Source: Candidatus Nealsoniibacteriota bacterium (GTDB lineage Bacteria; Patescibacteriota; Minisyncoccia; Minisyncoccales; PWPS01). From it: DNA of 42,488 bases. The position numbers and the translations under genes were made by a program. This document shows positions 30,455-38,361 of this stretch, piece by piece. The stretch lies in NCBI GenBank assembly GCA_003560665.1, contig PWKK01000026.1, forward strand, positions 1 through 42,488, given 5' to 3'. The notes beneath the pieces were generated by a model. The model was not told the DNA's origin, made no database searches, and worked only from the letters and a program-made list of their open reading frames with translations. The stretch's first letter is position 1; the number at the start of each line of letters is the position of its first letter.

Positions 30455-32023
30455 TTATAAGTCGTAATCCATTTCTTCTAGAATCTTTTCTTTTTCCGGG
30501 TGCGGTTGTGTTCCTCCCTGCCAGTTGTAAAACCAGCTGTCTATATACTCTCCGCTAAAATCACTTTCATCTCCGTCTATAACCTGAGTGATTACATAGC
30601 GATAGATGGTATAGAAGCCAAGCCCTGTGTCGGTAAAAGTCTTTTCATCGCTCGAACCAATCTTTGTATACGGTCCTTCAGTTCCTTCTCCTCGATAAAT
30701 ATAATATCCTTCCACACCTGTTTGGTCGGTTTCCCACGATAGCGTTAACTCTCCGAGATCTGTCGCTTCTGCCTCTATTGCAAACGGAGTCGGAGACCAG
30801 TCCATCGTCACTTTCAGTTCTCTACTGTGTCCACTCTCCTCTCCGTCAACTGTTTGTGTGACTGTAAGATAGTAAGTTTCCATATACTCAAGTCCTCTGA
30901 CAATTCCGCTCATTTCTGTGGTATCTCCATAAACTGTGCGCGGACCTCCGGATTGATCTGCTATATAAGCAGTAAAGTAATCTGCATCTCTGTCGCTTTT
31001 CCACGTCAGTCTTACTTCTCCGTAAGCAATAATCGCTCCACGAAGATCTTTTGGTGCATCGGCAGCTCCTTCATCCTCTTCTTCCTTTTCTTCCTCTTCT
31101 TCTTTCTCTTCATCCTCTTCTTCCTCTTCTTCTTTCTCCCCCTCTTCTTTGGTGTAACAAGTTACAATATCAAGCAAGGGAGAAGAGGTAAACCTTCCAT
31201 TTCTTAGATAGTAAGTGTAAGAACTGTCAGGAGAAAGCCCTGTATCGTTGATTCTTTCCGAATGACTGGACTGAGCCCATGTTTCAATTCTCGTACTTCC
31301 TCTAAAAAGAGATACATCTGATCCGTCGATAAAGCTGTAGTTCAATCTAATAGAGTTCTCTGTAGAGCTGTAACAGCTCAAGTTTCCGTGAGAATCTTCT
31401 TCTCCTTCTTTATCTTCTTCCAACTCCTCACACTCCTCTATTTTTCTGCGTAAATCTTGAATATCTTTAATGATTTGTATTATCCTCTCTTTAATTTCTT
31501 CCTTTCTCTCGGGGTCAACTACTTCGATAATTATTTTTCCGTCTAATATCTTGTTGAGTTTCTTTTGTGTTTGTATCGCCACAATACCCGTCGGTTCGGT
31601 AATCCCCCAAGGGTGCAGTATCTCGGTCGCATACTTTTGTTGAAATTTAATAACCGCATTTAGAGTAATATTTCCAAAACGTTTAACTTCTTCTCCGGGA
31701 GAACCTACTCCGTACTCACTAAGCCTTGTATCGGGATCGGCGTTCAAAATTATCTGCATATATTTTATCTCGATTCCATAGTCTTCGTATCGATAGGAAC
31801 TAACCTCCGGGAACCTGAAGTCTTCGGGAATTCTAGGAAAGGTGGCTGCCACCTTCTCTCCTTCAAGAAGAGCTTCCATGTCTTCGGAAACCTCTTGCAC
31901 TCTATCTCTAATATCTCTTAGCTCTTCTCTAATTTCTTCTTCCGAACATCCTCCGTAAACCGGTGCAACAAAGGCAAAAAGAAGAAAAGCCGCTAATCCC
32001 CCGAGAAATATTTTTTTAATCAT
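30455..32023 (-). CDS. Surface protein: signal peptide, PGBD, acidic linker and Fn3 modules
   Basis: The 522 residues start with a signal peptide (MIKKIFLGGLAAFLLFAFVAPVYGG), then a coiled coil, and a PGBD (about 75-165) with IKYMQIILNADPDTRL, GSPGEEVKRFG and EPTGIVAIQTQKKLNKIL. A Fn3-like module follows (NLSCYSSTENSIRLNYSF...), then a poly-Glu linker (about 290-315), and two more Fn3-like modules (LRGAIIAYGEVRLTWKSD..., IEAEATDLGELTLSWETDQTG...). The first module is about 83% identical at DNA level to the gene at the window start. An adhesin or wall-bound binding protein is likely; the ligand is unknown. Confidence 0.85.
   Translation of the reverse strand: MIKKIFLGGLAAFLLFAFVAPVYGGCSEEEIREELRDIRDRVQEVSEDMEALLEGEKVAATFPRIPEDFRFPEVSSYRYEDYGIEIKYMQIILNADPDTRLSEYGVGSPGEEVKRFGNITLNAVIKFQQKYATEILHPWGITEPTGIVAIQTQKKLNKILDGKIIIEVVDPERKEEIKERIIQIIKDIQDLRRKIEECEELEEDKEGEEDSHGNLSCYSSTENSIRLNYSFIDGSDVSLFRGSTRIETWAQSSHSERINDTGLSPDSSYTYYLRNGRFTSSPLLDIVTCYTKEEGEKEEEEEEDEEKEEEEEKEEEDEGAADAPKDLRGAIIAYGEVRLTWKSDRDADYFTAYIADQSGGPRTVYGDTTEMSGIVRGLEYMETYYLTVTQTVDGEESGHSRELKVTMDWSPTPFAIEAEATDLGELTLSWETDQTGVEGYYIYRGEGTEGPYTKIGSSDEKTFTDTGLGFYTIYRYVITQVIDGDESDFSGEYIDSWFYNWQGGTQPHPEKEKILEEMDYDL
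31082..31145. repeat. Low-complexity Glu-coding stretch
   Basis: CTT/TTC-rich DNA encodes an acidic linker of Glu/Asp/Lys residues between the first and second Fn3 modules. It is prone to length change. Confidence 0.7.
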
Positions 32024-32061
32024 TTTTCTTTCATATTTAAATTTATAATCATCTCACTTTA

Positions 32062-33246
32062 TTAATACATTTTAATACATCTTACGGAAATAGCGTTTTC
32101 TTTGGAAAGAAGAGTGCGGTTAATTCCTGTACGTCCGGAATACAAGCTTCTGCTCCAAACAGATGTCCTCAGATCGCTGGAAGTCCAAAAACTGGTTCCA
32201 TCCTCGAGACCGTTAAAAGAACCGTCCATTTCTCTTCCTCCTGCAGGAAGAGCGGAAAATCCCGATAAGTTGCTTCCGTCCCAACCCGATTGAGATTTCA
32301 ACTCATCTCCCTCTCCACTCCCTCTCCATCCACCTCCGTCCGCTTCTGTCTGACTTATTCCGAGATGCTTCTCTAACTCTTTAAAGTCAGCATCACTCGG
32401 CAGCGTCCATCTTGAAGGACAGATATCTTTTGCGGTTTCAAAACTATACAACCTTCCGTAATTGTCGCAGTTTGCCGTATTGTTTTCATAGCACCAGCTT
32501 CCATCGGTCGCATAGTTTAAATTTTCCGCCATCCAACACTGTGATCCGATCTCTATCATATTGTATCTCTGGTTGTCTCTGATATCTATAAAGCTCGTTT
32601 GTCCAGCACAAGAATCTGCAGTTGTTGAGGGGTCGGGGTCAGGCTCTGGATCAGGGTCGGGGTCTGGATCAGGGTCGGGGTCTGGATCAGGGTCGGGTTC
32701 TGGATCGGGTTCTGGTGGTGGAGGAGAAGGAAGACTAGGCGGAGAAGAAGGAACTATCGTAAACTCTCCCCTCAAAATGGCGTTGAGCTTTGCTCTCGTA
32801 GAACTTCCTACAAACCCGGTAGGATAAGAAAGTCCGACCGGTTTTAAAACTTCATTGGCGTACTTTTGTTGGAATCTTTTTGCCGCATTAAATGTCGCTG
32901 GACCGAAAAACTCTGTTTCATTCCCCGGGGATCCCGCTCCGAACTCTGACACCTTTGTCGCCGTATCCTTGTTAAACACAATCTGCAAATATTTAACATC
33001 AGACCCCCTTGAACCTCTACTGAGGTTTCGATTAAAAGTAAACCACTCCGGAATTCCTTCCGTTTTCGTTTCCGTTTCCGGTACTTCTTCTTCGTCTTCC
33101 TCTTCTAGTAAATCCAACAACTTAACAAGAGCTTTTTCCAGATCTTCAAGTTCCTCGTAGATACTGCTTTTTTGTCCTAAAGCGCCACTTACTCCGAAAA
33201 GAAAAACTCCTGCTATCAGTACTCCTAGAAATATTTTTTTAATCAT
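32062..33246 (-). CDS. PGBD surface protein with FISUMP (Fib_succ_major) domain
   Basis: The ATG at 33244-33246 gives 394 residues starting MIKKIFLG, as in the downstream gene; an upstream ATG would place the start at the -35 element. Order: signal peptide, Glu-rich coil, PGBD (GSRGSDVKYLQIVFNKDT, FGPATFNAAKRFQQKYA, PTGFVGSSTRAKLNAIL), a (DP)n/Pro-rich stalk, and a C-terminal TIGR02145-type domain (IGSQCWMAENLNYATDGSWCYENN, YGRLYSFETAKDICPSRWTLPSDADF, FSALPAGGREMDGSF, FWTSSD, SVRCIK). That domain is found in secreted proteins of Fibrobacter and Bacteroidetes and is related to C-type-lectin-like folds. Confidence 0.88.
   Translation of the reverse strand: MIKKIFLGVLIAGVFLFGVSGALGQKSSIYEELEDLEKALVKLLDLLEEEDEEEVPETETKTEGIPEWFTFNRNLSRGSRGSDVKYLQIVFNKDTATKVSEFGAGSPGNETEFFGPATFNAAKRFQQKYANEVLKPVGLSYPTGFVGSSTRAKLNAILRGEFTIVPSSPPSLPSPPPPEPDPEPDPDPDPDPDPDPDPDPEPDPDPSTTADSCAGQTSFIDIRDNQRYNMIEIGSQCWMAENLNYATDGSWCYENNTANCDNYGRLYSFETAKDICPSRWTLPSDADFKELEKHLGISQTEADGGGWRGSGEGDELKSQSGWDGSNLSGFSALPAGGREMDGSFNGLEDGTSFWTSSDLRTSVWSRSLYSGRTGINRTLLSKENAISVRCIKMY
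32630..32720. repeat. Tandem repeat coding for an (Asp-Pro)n stalk
   Basis: Units of ggatcagggtcggggtct and variants repeat every 18 bases. They encode PDPDPDPDPD on the minus strand and produce a false GSGSGS ORF on the plus strand. Confidence 0.8.
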
Positions 33247-33276
33247 TTTTTTGTTGATTCTATCTTCCTGCTTTTT

Positions 33277-33304
33277 ATTATAACAAGAAAGAAAAAACAA
33301 TCAA
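33277..33304 (-). promoter_or_regulatory. Promoter of the FISUMP protein gene
   Basis: On the minus strand TTGATT (33299-33304), 16 bases, and TATAAT (33277-33282), about 30 bases before the chosen ATG. It sets the start at 33246 rather than 33300. Confidence 0.6.
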
Positions 33305-33339
33305 CATCCATCTGAGAAGGCCAGATCCCTCCGGTAGAG

Positions 33340-33369
33340 TGGACAACCCTATCTTTCACGTGATATACT
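33340..33369 (+). promoter_or_regulatory. Promoter of the plus-strand 128-residue protein gene
   Basis: TGGACA (33340-33345), 18 bases, then TATACT (33364-33369) preceded by TGA, an extended -10. Confidence 0.55.
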
Positions 33370-33423
33370 TTAAAAGGTACTTTTCACAGAACAAAAAAGG
33401 AGGATGTCAAAGGAGGGTTTTAA

Positions 33424-33810
33424 ATGAACTATCAGAAAAGAAAAGTGCACGAAAGACCCGAAAGGCGTTACATCCCTCCCCTAAAAGACATAGAAAAGGC
33501 AAGAGAAAAAATCAAAACAATTCTCTCTAAAAGCAGCCTTACCGCAAACGAAAGAAATCTACTTGAATACATAAAGGTAACTCTTCTCTTTAGAAAACAC
33601 TGTCAGGTAAAAACAAGGGGAGCGGAAAATCCTTACGAAAATGCACAGATAGAAGCCATGGGAAGAATCAATCTCAGCGAAAAAGAGATTATCGCTCTAA
33701 ACTTTTCGCTAGTGAGGGACCGAAAAAATCTTTCTCTTTTCTTGCCGGAAAAAGAGTTAGATAATTTCTGTGAAAAGATAAAAGAAAAGCTAAACAAAAG
33801 TCCTCCTTAA
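33424..33810 (+). CDS. Hypothetical helical charged protein (128 aa)
   Basis: This is one of only two convincing plus-strand genes. AAAGGAGGG stands 6 bases before the ATG, and an extended -10 promoter and a perfect terminator bracket it, so it is a real monocistronic gene. The protein is soluble and Lys/Glu-rich: KDIEKAREKIKTILSKSSLTANERNLLEYIKVTLLFRKHCQVKTRGAENPYENA. No family is recognised. A second AAAGGAGG 14 bases upstream has no matching ORF. Confidence 0.75.
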   Translation: MNYQKRKVHERPERRYIPPLKDIEKAREKIKTILSKSSLTANERNLLEYIKVTLLFRKHCQVKTRGAENPYENAQIEAMGRINLSEKEIIALNFSLVRDRKNLSLFLPEKELDNFCEKIKEKLNKSPP

Positions 33811-33830
33811 AGGATGTGCTCGCACATCCT
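33811..33830. repeat. Perfect palindrome next to CCTGACAC, REP-like
   Basis: AGGATGTGC and GCACATCCT form a 9-bp stem with a 2-base loop directly after the stop of the plus-strand gene. The palindrome runs into GACAC, giving CCTGACAC, the octamer also present in the 778-819 element. Confidence 0.5.
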
Positions 33831-33836
33831 GACACA

Positions 33837-33866
33837 AAAAAAGCGTGGTTTCTCACGCTTTTTTTA
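33837..33866 (+). terminator. Strong terminator of the plus-strand gene
   Basis: AAAAAAAGCGTG pairs with CACGCTTTTTTT around GTTTCT. It is symmetric enough to work in both directions. Confidence 0.88.
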
Positions 33867-33918
33867 TTACTTTGAAAAGAAACTCTCCTTGCAAGTTATA
33901 AACTGAGGGGTAAAAGGG

Positions 33919-33948
33919 AAAGACTCCCCTTCTTATTTGGGAGTCTTT
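33919..33948 (-). terminator. Terminator of the S-layer-like gene
   Basis: A perfect 10-bp stem AAAGACTCCC/GGGAGTCTTT; the minus strand continues CCCTTTTA, a short T tract. Confidence 0.65.
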
Positions 33949-33974
33949 CGCGACTACCTTTTAATCTTCCTTTA

Positions 33975-35966
33975 TTACAGGGATTGCTGAGAAAGGTAAA
34001 TTCTTCCTGTCCTTAAAATCTCGATAAAGTCATACTCGGAAGCGGTCCAGGTAAAGTCGTTTCCTTCTTCGTCTTCCCACTCGATGGATTCTATTGCCAA
34101 TCTTACCCATCCGTAGTTGGTGTTATCGGCGTTATAAACACCGAGCACCTCCAGCTCCTTGGTTCTGCCCTTGGTTATCGTCGATTCGCTGGTAGTACCG
34201 ATCCATGATCCGTCATAGACATCGTTGCCACCAAGCTCTACTACTACATCCCAATGAGCGTCGGTAAAGGTAATGCCCGTAAGAGTAATATCTCCTTCGA
34301 TGGCCTTTACATCAACAACAAGGTAAGCGTTAGCTCTGGTTCTATCTTTGTCGGCTTCGATGCTGCTATCTGTCATCTTAAGCTCGGGGAAAGAAGGGTA
34401 GAGTGCCTGATAGTCTCCTTGAAGATCTCCCTTGAGGTCTATTTCTTTATCGCTGTCGTAAGCGTAAGCAATCTTCTCGTTCTCCTCGTCTAAAATCTCC
34501 GCTTTTATCTTGGCACCGATTCTATCTCCGTCAGTGTCCATATTCATTCCAAAGACGTCAATAACAACGGAAAAGACAACTTCTTTTCCCGCATCGATAT
34601 CCATCTCAACATCAAAGACTACGTAGCCTTCTTTATCTTCTGTTCCACTCTTAATGGTCACTGTCTGAACATCAATCAAGGTGTTTCCTTGGTAGAGAAG
34701 CACGTCTTCAAATATATCTTCAAGTTTGTGATCTTCTCCCTCCAGCTCAACCCTCAGTTTCTCAAGTTCAATGTCGGAATCTTTAACGGAAAGTTTAAAG
34801 TTTAAAAGTTTTACTTCCGTGTTATCATCCTCGTCAACCAGTACCACATTTTCCTTGGGGGAGTCGTTATCTTTGATAGTAAGAACTCCTGTGGTTTCAT
34901 GGTCAAGCTCAAAGCTCCTCCCGCTCACACTGCTTGCAAATACCGAAATACCCGCACCGTCAACGCCTCTTATGGCATTAGAGCCGGTAGGTCCTACGGT
35001 GTAGCTTGTGTTAGTGAAAGTGCTCTTATCGGCAGCTGTAACGGTTACGACAAAATCTTCGTATCCGTCGGCAGGAACCTCGATTTCCAGTCCGCTAAAG
35101 CGGATGTACTTGTCATCCCTTCCTACCGTGTCGCGGTTAATGGCCCTCTCACCTACCACATCTCCGTCAACTTTCAAATACATCTTATCGATATCTCCCC
35201 TGAACTCAGTCATACTTCCTCCGGTAACATAGATATCGATTCTCTGGACATCAATGTCGGAGTCTTCAGCTTCCATCCTGAACATGGCTACATCCTTATT
35301 CTCATTGGGCCTAACACTAACATTTCTGATGTCCGACCTAAGACTTACACTAAGATCCCCTTCTTCTCCGGGAGCTCTGTAAAGAGCATCAACTCTTGCG
35401 GAAAGATTCTTTACGGCATCAGCAATTTCTTTCAACGCCTCCATGATAGTGTTGTCCACCGGGGGCCTTGTTTCCGAAACTCCTTTTTGCAAGATACTGT
35501 TTAATTTAGCTCTTGTTTGTGTTCCCACGAAACCCGTAGGAGCATTAAGCCCGATAGGGTTCAATATTTCAGAAGCATACTTGCTTTGAAACTTGTTAAC
35601 AGCTTCTCTGGTAATGGGGCCGAAATACTCTGTTTCGTTTCCCGGAGATCCCGGGCCGGTCTGAGCCAATCTCGTATCCGGATTGGCGTTAAGAACAATC
35701 TGCAAATACTTTACAGCCATCCCCCTTGAGCCCTGACTGAGGTTCTGATTGAACATGAAGTTAGCGGGTATCCCCTCTATGGATACTGTTTCTCCGGGGG
35801 TCACGTCAGTTGTGGTTCCCAGCTGCTCGGCAATTTTTTGTAGCATTGCTTCCAAAGCAGCCATTTCTTCGCGTATATCGCTCTCTTCTCCTTGTACTTG
35901 TACTGCGCCAAGCGCGACAAAACAGAGAGAAAGAGCCATTATACCAACAATTATTTTCTTTTTCAT
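33975..35966 (-). CDS. Candidate major surface (S-layer-like) protein with PGBD anchor
   Basis: The 663 residues begin with a signal peptide (KKKIIVGIMALSLCFVALGAVQVQG) and a short coil. A PGBD spans about 65-165 (GSRGMAVKYLQIVLNANPDTRL, GSPGNETEYFGPITREAVNKFQSKYA, PTGFVGTQTRAKLNSIL). About 470 acidic, Val/Asp-rich residues of beta-sandwich type follow, with no Cys. The gene looks more GC-rich and uses a narrower codon set than its neighbours, as highly expressed genes do, and has a long structured leader and its own terminators. An S-layer or other abundant wall-covering protein is my inference; no S-layer homologue was confirmed. Confidence 0.75.
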   Translation of the reverse strand: MKKKIIVGIMALSLCFVALGAVQVQGEESDIREEMAALEAMLQKIAEQLGTTTDVTPGETVSIEGIPANFMFNQNLSQGSRGMAVKYLQIVLNANPDTRLAQTGPGSPGNETEYFGPITREAVNKFQSKYASEILNPIGLNAPTGFVGTQTRAKLNSILQKGVSETRPPVDNTIMEALKEIADAVKNLSARVDALYRAPGEEGDLSVSLRSDIRNVSVRPNENKDVAMFRMEAEDSDIDVQRIDIYVTGGSMTEFRGDIDKMYLKVDGDVVGERAINRDTVGRDDKYIRFSGLEIEVPADGYEDFVVTVTAADKSTFTNTSYTVGPTGSNAIRGVDGAGISVFASSVSGRSFELDHETTGVLTIKDNDSPKENVVLVDEDDNTEVKLLNFKLSVKDSDIELEKLRVELEGEDHKLEDIFEDVLLYQGNTLIDVQTVTIKSGTEDKEGYVVFDVEMDIDAGKEVVFSVVIDVFGMNMDTDGDRIGAKIKAEILDEENEKIAYAYDSDKEIDLKGDLQGDYQALYPSFPELKMTDSSIEADKDRTRANAYLVVDVKAIEGDITLTGITFTDAHWDVVVELGGNDVYDGSWIGTTSESTITKGRTKELEVLGVYNADNTNYGWVRLAIESIEWEDEEGNDFTWTASEYDFIEILRTGRIYLSQQSL

Positions 35967-36189
35967 ATTTTTTTCTTTTACTTAATAACTCTTAATACTG
36001 TTTTGCCGCTGTCGATCCTCCTTTTCCCGCAAGAAAGAAATCTTTGCGGTACTACGGATAGCGGCTCTCTTCTGTCTACCTACACAAGACATATGTAGGG
36101 TTCTACTTGCTTTATAATTAAGACGCTTTCTGCTCGTTTTTGTTACAGAGACTACCTTTCAGGAGAGGTATAAAAAAGATTGAGAACAG
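35967..36189 (-). promoter_or_regulatory. Structured 5' leader of the S-layer-like gene
   Basis: There is no gene here. CCTACA/TGTAGG (36079-36099) forms one hairpin. GCCGCTGTC (36005-36013) and GATAGCGGC (36057-36065) form a 9-bp outer stem (one G-U) enclosing CCGCAA/TTGCGG. An AAAAGGAGG (36017-36025) lies inside the outer stem but about 50 bases before the ATG, too far to serve it. A TATAAA-like -10 at 36111-36116 lacks a clear -35. Confidence 0.45.
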
Positions 36190-36258
36190 AAAAACAACAC
36201 TATTGATAGTGTTTTAGAAAAATCTTTTTTATAAAAAAAACACACTATCGTGTGTTTT
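36190..36258 (-). terminator. Two tandem terminators after the DUF6941-like gene
   Basis: AAAACACAC/GTGTGTTTT (36237-36258) is followed on the minus strand by eight T residues. AACACTAT/ATAGTGTT (36196-36213) is followed by GTTTTT. They isolate the S-layer-like gene from upstream transcription. Confidence 0.82.
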
Positions 36259-36344
36259 CTTCGTCTTCGGGACTTACTCTGCTACACCTCTTTTTTATGC
36301 TCTCTTTTCCTCAATTTTAAACCAATAAATGTTTCCGGTAATTT

Positions 36345-36812
36345 TTACTCACCCTCCTTATTTCGTAAGCTTTCTTCTTGCGGACTTTTTTCTTTTACAT
36401 CTACAACAATATCGATTCCCATCTGTGTCTCTTCTCTGTAACTCCCGGCTTCTCTTTTAAAGATTTTAAAGTAGTATCTACCGGAGTCTTTGACGGGAAT
36501 CTGAGCGAGCACCAGTCTGTGCTTTAAGGTGGAAGGCTTTTCTTTCCCTTCTAACTTGTATCCCTGAGTATCAATCAAAGTATCGCCGCTCTCATCGACA
36601 AAAAGATATTTTATCTCTGTTTCTTCATTTTCTTTTGCGTCCCAAAAACTAACCAAGTTAAATCTTCCTTTGACGGAAATAATCTGGTCTTCTTTTCTTT
36701 CCGTTACGGGAACAGACAATCTGACTTTTTCTATGTGTTTAAAGAGAATCCACTGGTTTGTTTTGCCGTCCACGGTAACGTCCTCGCAAAGAAGAAGTAA
36801 TGTGTTTTTCAT
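36345..36812 (-). CDS. DUF6941-like protein
   Basis: The 155-residue soluble protein starts MKNTLLLLCEDVTVDGKTNQWILFKHIEKV, the opening typical of DUF6941 proteins, followed by an Ig-like beta sandwich (FNLVSFWDAKENEETEIKYLFVDESGDTL..., DSGRYYFKIFKREAG). The tail is acidic. The function is unknown. It follows the CAP-domain gene and ends before tandem terminators. Confidence 0.72.
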   Translation of the reverse strand: MKNTLLLLCEDVTVDGKTNQWILFKHIEKVRLSVPVTERKEDQIISVKGRFNLVSFWDAKENEETEIKYLFVDESGDTLIDTQGYKLEGKEKPSTLKHRLVLAQIPVKDSGRYYFKIFKREAGSYREETQMGIDIVVDVKEKSPQEESLRNKEGE

Positions 36813-36875
36813 AATTTAAAACTATTATTTTTCTTAATGATATCAGATCTGTTCTTTTTTTCCAGCACTTCTTTT

Positions 36876-37961
36876 TTAAAATATCTTCGCCAAAGAGAGT
36901 ACGTAGTGGCTTGTAAGAAGCGCGGAAAAGACAACCAGCAAGACAACCATTTCGTTGACAATCATAAATGTAAGATAAACTCGACGCATAAGCAAAAGCT
37001 TTAGGGCAAAGGAAACAAGAAAAACTGTTGCCATTATTAACAGAAGATATCCCAGCGACCTTCCCGGAGATGAAGTGACTCTACCCCAAAAGGAAATGTA
37101 CTCTAATTCTTCCTTGCTTTCCCCTATCACCTTGCTTGGCTTTCCGACAACGAGAAAAGGTTTTTCGTCTATTTTTTCGATAAGTGCAAACGACTCTTTT
37201 TTCTCGGATTGGTCTTCCTCTTCGGGTATATCTTTTTCCTCCTCCACTACTTCTTCTTTCTCCGCTACTTTTTCCGGGTCCTCTTTTTTTTCTTCTTCTC
37301 CTAAGATTCTTTCTTCTTCGTCGCTCTCTGTCTGTTGGACAACTTCAATCGGTTCTTGAATAGTAACAACGGGGCTCGTTTCCATTCTTGTTCCAAAAAG
37401 CTGCACGACAAAAATCGCTTCTCTCTCTTTGTACTCTCCTTCTGCCGTTGCAATCCCTATCTCTTCAAACTTCTCGTTTACAATATTATCCCTGTGTGTG
37501 GGAGACTCCATCCATGCTTTATCCACTTGTTCTGCCTCGGTAAAGTTAACCGCTAAGTTTTCTCCGGCATAACGGTAGTTGTAATCGACAAAATCAAACC
37601 AGTACCACGGAGTAACTCCTTCCGGAGAGGTGTGTGCAAAATATCCTTTGCTCGCCATGTCATTCGCCTTTTTTTGAGCTGCTTCTGTAAGCAAGGGGCT
37701 AACCCTCAACTCCCTTAGGTCCTCATCATCTCTTCTGATATTGGTCAGTTCTACTAAAACATCGGGAGCGATACTGGCAAAAAAGTGTTCCAAAGATATC
37801 TTTCCGACAAAGTTGGCAATAAAAAGGAACTCTATGAAAACAACCACCAGAAAAACAAGAAGCATGTTTCTTGCCTTTACAAAGCAGGGCTTCCTCTTTT
37901 TGTTACAGGCTTTCAAATACCCCTTTAAAAGCGAAAAAAGCTTTCTTATCTTTTTTTTCAT
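36876..37961 (-). CDS. CAP/SCP-domain membrane protein
   Basis: The 361 residues have a basic N-terminus, TM1 (about 33-53), and a CAP domain (about 66-190): LTEAAQKKANDMASKGYFAHTSPEGVTPWYWF, YAGENLAVNFTEAEQVDKAWMESPTHRDNIVNEKFEEIGIA, FVVQLFG. The His and Glu of the putative metal/active cleft (FAHTSPEG, GENL, SPTHRDN) are present. A Glu-rich linker and two C-terminal membrane segments follow. Bacterial CAP proteins are secreted or anchored with mostly unknown roles. A TTGTCA/TATAAT promoter ends 8 bases before the ATG. Confidence 0.9.
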   Translation of the reverse strand: MKKKIRKLFSLLKGYLKACNKKRKPCFVKARNMLLVFLVVVFIEFLFIANFVGKISLEHFFASIAPDVLVELTNIRRDDEDLRELRVSPLLTEAAQKKANDMASKGYFAHTSPEGVTPWYWFDFVDYNYRYAGENLAVNFTEAEQVDKAWMESPTHRDNIVNEKFEEIGIATAEGEYKEREAIFVVQLFGTRMETSPVVTIQEPIEVVQQTESDEEERILGEEEKKEDPEKVAEKEEVVEEEKDIPEEEDQSEKKESFALIEKIDEKPFLVVGKPSKVIGESKEELEYISFWGRVTSSPGRSLGYLLLIMATVFLVSFALKLLLMRRVYLTFMIVNEMVVLLVVFSALLTSHYVLSLAKIF

Positions 37962-37969
37962 ACAATAGA

Positions 37970-37997
37970 ATTATAGCAAAAACAAACGAATTGACAA
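37970..37997 (-). promoter_or_regulatory. Promoter of the CAP-domain gene, leaderless type
   Basis: On the minus strand TTGTCA (37992-37997), 16 bases, a perfect TATAAT (37970-37975), then 8 bases to the ATG. Confidence 0.62.
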
Positions 37998-38014
37998 CAA
38001 AGGCCAATTCTATG

Positions 38015-38084
38015 TCAAAAAACGAACCCCGCCCTTTGGGGCGGGGGCACTCTCTAAAAGAATCTGTTGTAATTTCAGATTCTT
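38015..38084 (-). terminator. Tandem terminators after the coiled-coil gene
   Basis: AAGAATCTG/CAGATTCTT (38058-38084) with a short T tract comes first, then the GC-rich CCCCGCCC/GGGCGGGG (38027-38046) followed by TTTTTT on the minus strand. Confidence 0.82.
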
Positions 38085-38085
38085 G

Positions 38086-38334
38086 TTAATTGTTAAAGCG
38101 TTCTCTGATTCGCTCTTGTATCTCTTCTGCTCTTTCTCTTACTCCCTCAAGAGTAGTTTTTGCTTCTTCTCCTGCACGCTCCATTAGTCCTTCGATGGTT
38201 TCTTTCATCCTTTCCATTCTGATATTTTGCAGCGCCAACTCTCTCATTTCTCTTGCTCTTTGAAGTCTTTCTTGCTTCTCTTCAAGTCTGTTATTTATTT
38301 TTTCCTCAACAATCCCTGCTCTTTCTTGCACCAT
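38086..38334 (-). CDS. Coiled-coil protein, possibly the 3' part of an interrupted gene
   Basis: The 82 residues are almost entirely a charged coiled coil (EEKINNRLEEKQERLQRAREMRELALQNIRMERMKETIEGLM...). There is no signal peptide. It lies in the same reading frame as the 79-residue secreted protein upstream, separated only by one TAA (38362-38364) and nine sense codons. The Shine-Dalgarno is weak (AAAGAG). It may be a separate gene or the tail of a protein of about 171 residues truncated by a nonsense change. Confidence 0.6.
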   Translation of the reverse strand: MVQERAGIVEEKINNRLEEKQERLQRAREMRELALQNIRMERMKETIEGLMERAGEEAKTTLEGVRERAEEIQERIRERFNN

Positions 38335-38361
38335 TAAAAGCGCTTCTCTTTGAGGAGCATC

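Noticed and set aside
32561-32827. Plus-strand ORF with a long Gly-Ser repeat
   Set aside because: It mirrors the (Asp-Pro)n stalk of the FISUMP protein and has no ribosome site.
36876-37961. Sorting signal at the end of the CAP-domain protein
   Set aside because: The C-terminal hydrophobic segments are two ordinary membrane helices with no LPxTG-like motif before them.
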